NCBI RefSeq assembly: GCF_000379525.1
Contig: NZ_KB902516.1
Coordinates: 1-45,782 of the forward strand
Source: Lamprocystis purpurea DSM 4197
GTDB lineage: Bacteria; Pseudomonadota; Gammaproteobacteria; Chromatiales; Chromatiaceae
Direction of reading: 5' to 3'
DNA: 45,782 bases
The position numbers were made by a program, and so were the translations under genes. The notes under the pieces are model-generated. The model saw only the letters and a program-made list of their open reading frames with translations. It did not search any database and was not told where the DNA came from. Shown piece by piece: positions 42,951 to 45,782 of this stretch. Each line of letters begins with the position of its first letter. Position 1 is the first letter of the stretch.

Positions 42951-45394
42951 ATGAATTGCATCCGGAACCACAGACTGTCCTCGTTGGTCGTCAATTGATA
43001 GGCCTGGTGGACCTGCAGCAGGTAGATGCCGGCCCGGTCGGGTTCCAAGAGCACGCCGTCGCTGCTGCTCACCTTGACCCCGCGCACCGGCCGCAGCCCA
43101 TAGAGCGCATCCGCCTCGGGTCGGACCCAACCCAGCAGGGCGCCCTGGCCGTCCGTCACCTGGCGTTCCGCCTTGCGCGCGAACAACAGCCGCAGCGGAT
43201 GCGCACGCGGCAGGGGCTGTGCCACGAACCGCTGCGGATTGGCCGCGCCGGCAACCGCATAGCCCAAGTCCTCCGGCAAGGCCAACCGCGGGCGCAGCAG
43301 CAAGAGTGCCGGCAGCAGACCCAGCGCCAATAACAGGAACGGCAGCAACGAGGTCCAGCGCAAATCCGCCGCCCGCGCGACCAGCACCGTGGTCTGGAAT
43401 TCGTCGATCACGTCGAAATGATCATAGGGTGCATGATCGAGAATGAACCGCAGCTTGACCGCCGGCGGTTTGAGCGGGTCCCCATCCGCATAGGGGCCAA
43501 GCGTCACACAGAGTTCATGCTCGCCGCCGACACCGCCGCGACGCACCAACGATTCCAGCGACCGCTGTTTGCTCTGCGACCACTCATCCCGCGGCTGGGG
43601 TTGAACAGATTGGAAGCCGATCCCCTCGCCGTCCAGTGTAAAGCGCGCACCGCGCAGGTCGCCGGTGATGGCGCCGGGGTCCGCGATCAGCGAGGCCCGG
43701 ACATTGAAGCCGGGGTTGCCCTTGGCGCTCTCCAGACGGGTGCCATAATCCTCGCTCAGAATGAAACGCGTACAGGCCCGTTCACCGCGTCCGAGCGCAC
43801 CGCTCGCCTGATTCTTGAGCGTACCGCTCGGCGGCTGCACGGCAATCCCCAGCCGCGGATAGACCAGCACCTCGAATGGATCATCAGCACCGCGCATGGC
43901 CACCGTCTTATTCTGCCGGTCGACATTCACCGTGACATGCGCGGTATAAGGCTCGGTCTCCAACCCGGCGAGCTGGTTCTTGGTGAATTGCGTCTGCGAC
44001 CAATAGCGCCGCCCGCCGGCCGCCGGATCGTCCCAATGATGGCTGTCGGCGATGCCGGTCCCATCGGCGTCATTGATATTCCAGGGCGCCCCGCCATCCG
44101 GCCGCGGCTGTTTCAGCCAATACGTGAGCTTCAGTGTCGCCGGGATGCCCTGGGTACCGGCGGCCGAAGTCACGAAAAAATCGAGCAGACAGGGGCGCTC
44201 GGCCATGGTGACGAAGGCCCCCGCCGCCAGGCAGGACACCGCGCCGCCCTCCCGTGCACCGGGCGGCTCCCGATGCTCACGCAGGGCCACGGTCAGATTC
44301 GTCGGACGCAAGACGAAGAGCGACACGTCGCCGCCGCCCTCGATCCGCACCGGATAGTCCCCCGGCGAGGGCGTCAACTCCCAGCGCAAGGTGTAGCTGC
44401 CGCCGGCCTCACTGGCCGCAAGCTGGTGTTGTTTCATCAGGCTTCCGCCGGGCGGCGGCAGCAATACCAGGCCGGGTGGTGCCGGCGTGGAGAGCCCGAC
44501 CGGATCCAGTTTCAGCGCCACCACCGCCGCCTCCGCCGGGCCGACATTGCGGTGCAGATTCAAACCGAGCGTCGCCGTGCCGATCCGATCCTTGCGGTCG
44601 TCCGGAAAGTGCAGATAGCCGAAACTCTCCGAAAAGAGCTTGATCATGGTCGCGGGCAGTTCATCACCGGTACGGATGATGAAAAATCCGGGAAAGGCGC
44701 GCTCGGCATAGCGGCCGGCCGCCACATTGGCCTCATCCGCCTGCTCGATCGCCGTGAAGAACGGCCGGCCGGACTGTTCGGCTTCCGGGCCGAACATGAT
44801 GACATAGAGCCGCGCCTGTTTGGCCGCGAGTGCCGGCAGCAACGGCCCCTCGATGGTCGCCCGGTCACCCTCGGGATTGACCGATTTGCCGTCGGTAATC
44901 AGCACGATGGTCCGGGTGATGGCCGCACTGTCCCGACTCGATACGGGGGGCAGGTCGGCGAGTGCGCGCGCGATGCCCGGTGCGTAATAGGTATTCATCG
45001 TATCGAACGGCAGCCGCGCCGCGCTCAATTCGGCGATGAAGGCCGGGCGCGCGGCCATGCCCCCGGCGCGTCGCGGCGTCGCCGTGCTGAGCGGCGGCTG
45101 AGCGCCGGTCCATTTCTGATTGTCGAATGGAATGACCGCAAAGCTGTCGGGATTGTCCGCCTTATCGGGATCGGGCTTCAGCAAGTCATGCAGCAGGATG
45201 GTCGAGAGGATCGACAGTCGGCCCGGGTCATTGGCCGGCTCCGGCCAGCCGCAGGCCGGGCCGCACATCGACTTGGAGGTATCGATGATGACGCGCACAT
45301 GGTCGCCGGTCGAGCCGAGATCGCGCGATGCCGCCATGACGCCGCCACCATGGAGCAGGAGTGCGCAGATGATCATCCTAAATACCCGACTCAT
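42947..45394 (-). CDS. Secreted VWA-domain membrane protein, upstream partner
   Basis: An 815-residue protein with the same plan as its neighbour: a signal peptide (RVFRMIICALLLHGGGVMAA), a VWA domain with MIDAS VRVIIDTSKSM (Asp38, Ser40, Ser42) and TIVLITDGKSV, long beta-rich extracytoplasmic domains, a membrane helix near 680-702 (TSLLPFLLLALGLLPALLLL) and a 113-residue cytoplasmic C-terminus rich in beta-strand signals (GVKVSSSDGVLLEPDRAGIY). Cys44 and Cys48 lie directly after the MIDAS motif. The start at 45394 lies only 11 bp from the inverted-repeat element, so the element may provide the promoter or shape it. Confidence 0.85.
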   Translation of the reverse strand: MSRVFRMIICALLLHGGGVMAASRDLGSTGDHVRVIIDTSKSMCGPACGWPEPANDPGRLSILSTILLHDLLKPDPDKADNPDSFAVIPFDNQKWTGAQPPLSTATPRRAGGMAARPAFIAELSAARLPFDTMNTYYAPGIARALADLPPVSSRDSAAITRTIVLITDGKSVNPEGDRATIEGPLLPALAAKQARLYVIMFGPEAEQSGRPFFTAIEQADEANVAAGRYAERAFPGFFIIRTGDELPATMIKLFSESFGYLHFPDDRKDRIGTATLGLNLHRNVGPAEAAVVALKLDPVGLSTPAPPGLVLLPPPGGSLMKQHQLAASEAGGSYTLRWELTPSPGDYPVRIEGGGDVSLFVLRPTNLTVALREHREPPGAREGGAVSCLAAGAFVTMAERPCLLDFFVTSAAGTQGIPATLKLTYWLKQPRPDGGAPWNINDADGTGIADSHHWDDPAAGGRRYWSQTQFTKNQLAGLETEPYTAHVTVNVDRQNKTVAMRGADDPFEVLVYPRLGIAVQPPSGTLKNQASGALGRGERACTRFILSEDYGTRLESAKGNPGFNVRASLIADPGAITGDLRGARFTLDGEGIGFQSVQPQPRDEWSQSKQRSLESLVRRGGVGGEHELCVTLGPYADGDPLKPPAVKLRFILDHAPYDHFDVIDEFQTTVLVARAADLRWTSLLPFLLLALGLLPALLLLRPRLALPEDLGYAVAGAANPQRFVAQPLPRAHPLRLLFARKAERQVTDGQGALLGWVRPEADALYGLRPVRGVKVSSSDGVLLEPDRAGIYLLQVHQAYQLTTNEDSLWFRMQFI

Positions 45395-45405
45395 GCTTCC
45401 ACCCC

Positions 45406-45538
45406 GGCTTTGATCATCGTTCCGGCGGTAGGGTGGACAAGCGCTAGCGCAGTCCACCGAACCCCGCGCCGCCGCTGGTGGACTGCGCTACGCTTGTCCA
45501 CCCTACGATGGCCCGTGGCCGGAACCGTGCTCAAGGCC
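45406..45538. mobile_element. 133-bp inverted-repeat element, right of the VWA operon
   Basis: The ends (cores CTTTGATCATCGTTCCGG and CCGGAACCGTGCTCAAGG) and the interior (TAGGGTGGACAAGCGC, then GCGCTACGCTTGTCCACC) match 40393-40524 in reverse: the complement of this core aligns along its length with the left copy, including GGTTCGGTGGACTGCGC. It lies directly upstream of the VWA operon. Confidence 0.8.
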
Positions 45539-45548
45539 CAGACGCGAT

Positions 45549-45782
45549 GTCGACCGGCTAAAGCCTCGACCTCCGGTTTTCTTGTCGTCATCACTCGGTT
45601 CATCTGAGTCATCGCGTCTCTGCTGGTCAAGGCACGTCGGCCCTGCATCGATCCCGTGCGCTGATTTTGCTCCCCGCGCGGCGCTGAGTCGACCGCCGCC
45701 GCAGCGCGCAACGGGCCTTGATCATCGTTCCGGCCAGTACCGTGGCACACTGGTCGAAGCTTAACGTGAAAGTCGCGCAGCG
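45549..45782. repeat. Further long-type element running off the window end
   Basis: AAGCCTCGACCTCCGG (about 45560-45575) recurs in the 33095-33400 element. At 45714-45735 is a terminal repeat (core CCTTGATCATCGTTCCGG), and CGTGAAAGTCGCGCAG (45765-45780) is the complement of 33333-33348 at the same distance from its terminus (67 versus 68 bp). The middle is diverged. No gene is visible in 45395-45782. Confidence 0.6.

Noticed and set aside
40393-45538. A classical composite transposon
   Set aside because: The flanking elements are non-coding and no transposase lies between them, so only the geometry is reported, not a functional transposon.
43418-45607. A 729-residue plus-strand open frame opposite the upstream VWA gene
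   Set aside because: Antisense to a gene with signal peptide, MIDAS and membrane helix; Arg-rich composition is typical of a shadow frame.

Overview
The window looks like a chromosomal piece of a purple sulfur bacterium (Chromatiaceae, Gammaproteobacteria). The reasons are high GC, a class III PHA synthase (phaE-phaC) whose PhaC matches the Allochromatium vinosum enzyme as I recall it, the A. vinosum-like arrangement phaB-phaP-phaR-phaA / phaE-phaC, a tusA-dsrE2 sulfur-trafficking pair beside it, and the gammaproteobacterial order petABC-sspA-sspB next to a nif3-like gene and a DegS/AlgW-type protease. The genus cannot be fixed by eye; Thiocapsa, Thiodictyon or Lamprocystis-like genomes are the natural comparison. 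I saw no rRNA, tRNA, CRISPR array, prophage, transposase or integrase.

Layout. 1-2.3 kb: a decayed dynamin-like GTPase, a ParE-type toxin-antitoxin pair and a 203-bp miniature inverted-repeat element. 2.3-7.7 kb: an NhaD/ArsB-like ion transporter with a universal stress protein, a small YgaP-like membrane protein, an APH-kinase/P-loop fusion with a DUF3301 gene, then sspB and sspA. 7.9-10.5 kb: the cytochrome bc1 operon. 10.7-14.5 kb: a second miniature element with intact 9-bp target duplications, nif3-like and htrA/degS-like genes (divergent), a hexanucleotide-repeat region, and DUF302 and L,D-transpeptidase genes. 14.6-20.4 kb: the complete polyhydroxyalkanoate gene set with candidate PhaR operators. 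20.6-24.7 kb: tusA, dsrE2, a FadL-type porin, a LysR regulator and a conserved hypothetical.

24.8-33 kb: one translationally coupled operon for a complete A/V-type ATPase (G/H-C-I-K-F-E-A-B-D). 33-37 kb: repeat-rich DNA, then a membrane J-domain protein paired with a VWA protein, a SIS-domain sugar-phosphate isomerase and a cysteine-cluster (YkgJ-like) protein. 37.3-40.4 kb: an orphan membrane protein and an AT-richer gene that fuses pentapeptide repeats to a serine carypeptidase (S10) domain. 40.4-45.5 kb: two overlapping genes for large secreted, membrane-anchored VWA proteins. A copy of one ~132-bp inverted-repeat element lies on each side of this pair, in opposite orientation.

Working together: bc1 handles quinol-cytochrome c electron transfer; the pha genes store carbon and reductant; TusA/DsrE2 move sulfane sulfur; the V-type ATPase couples ATP to ion movement. 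The most promising undescribed material is the twin VWA operon bracketed by miniature elements, the J-domain/VWA pair, and the pentapeptide-S10 fusion. All three are defined here by sequence architecture only, and their functions are unknown.
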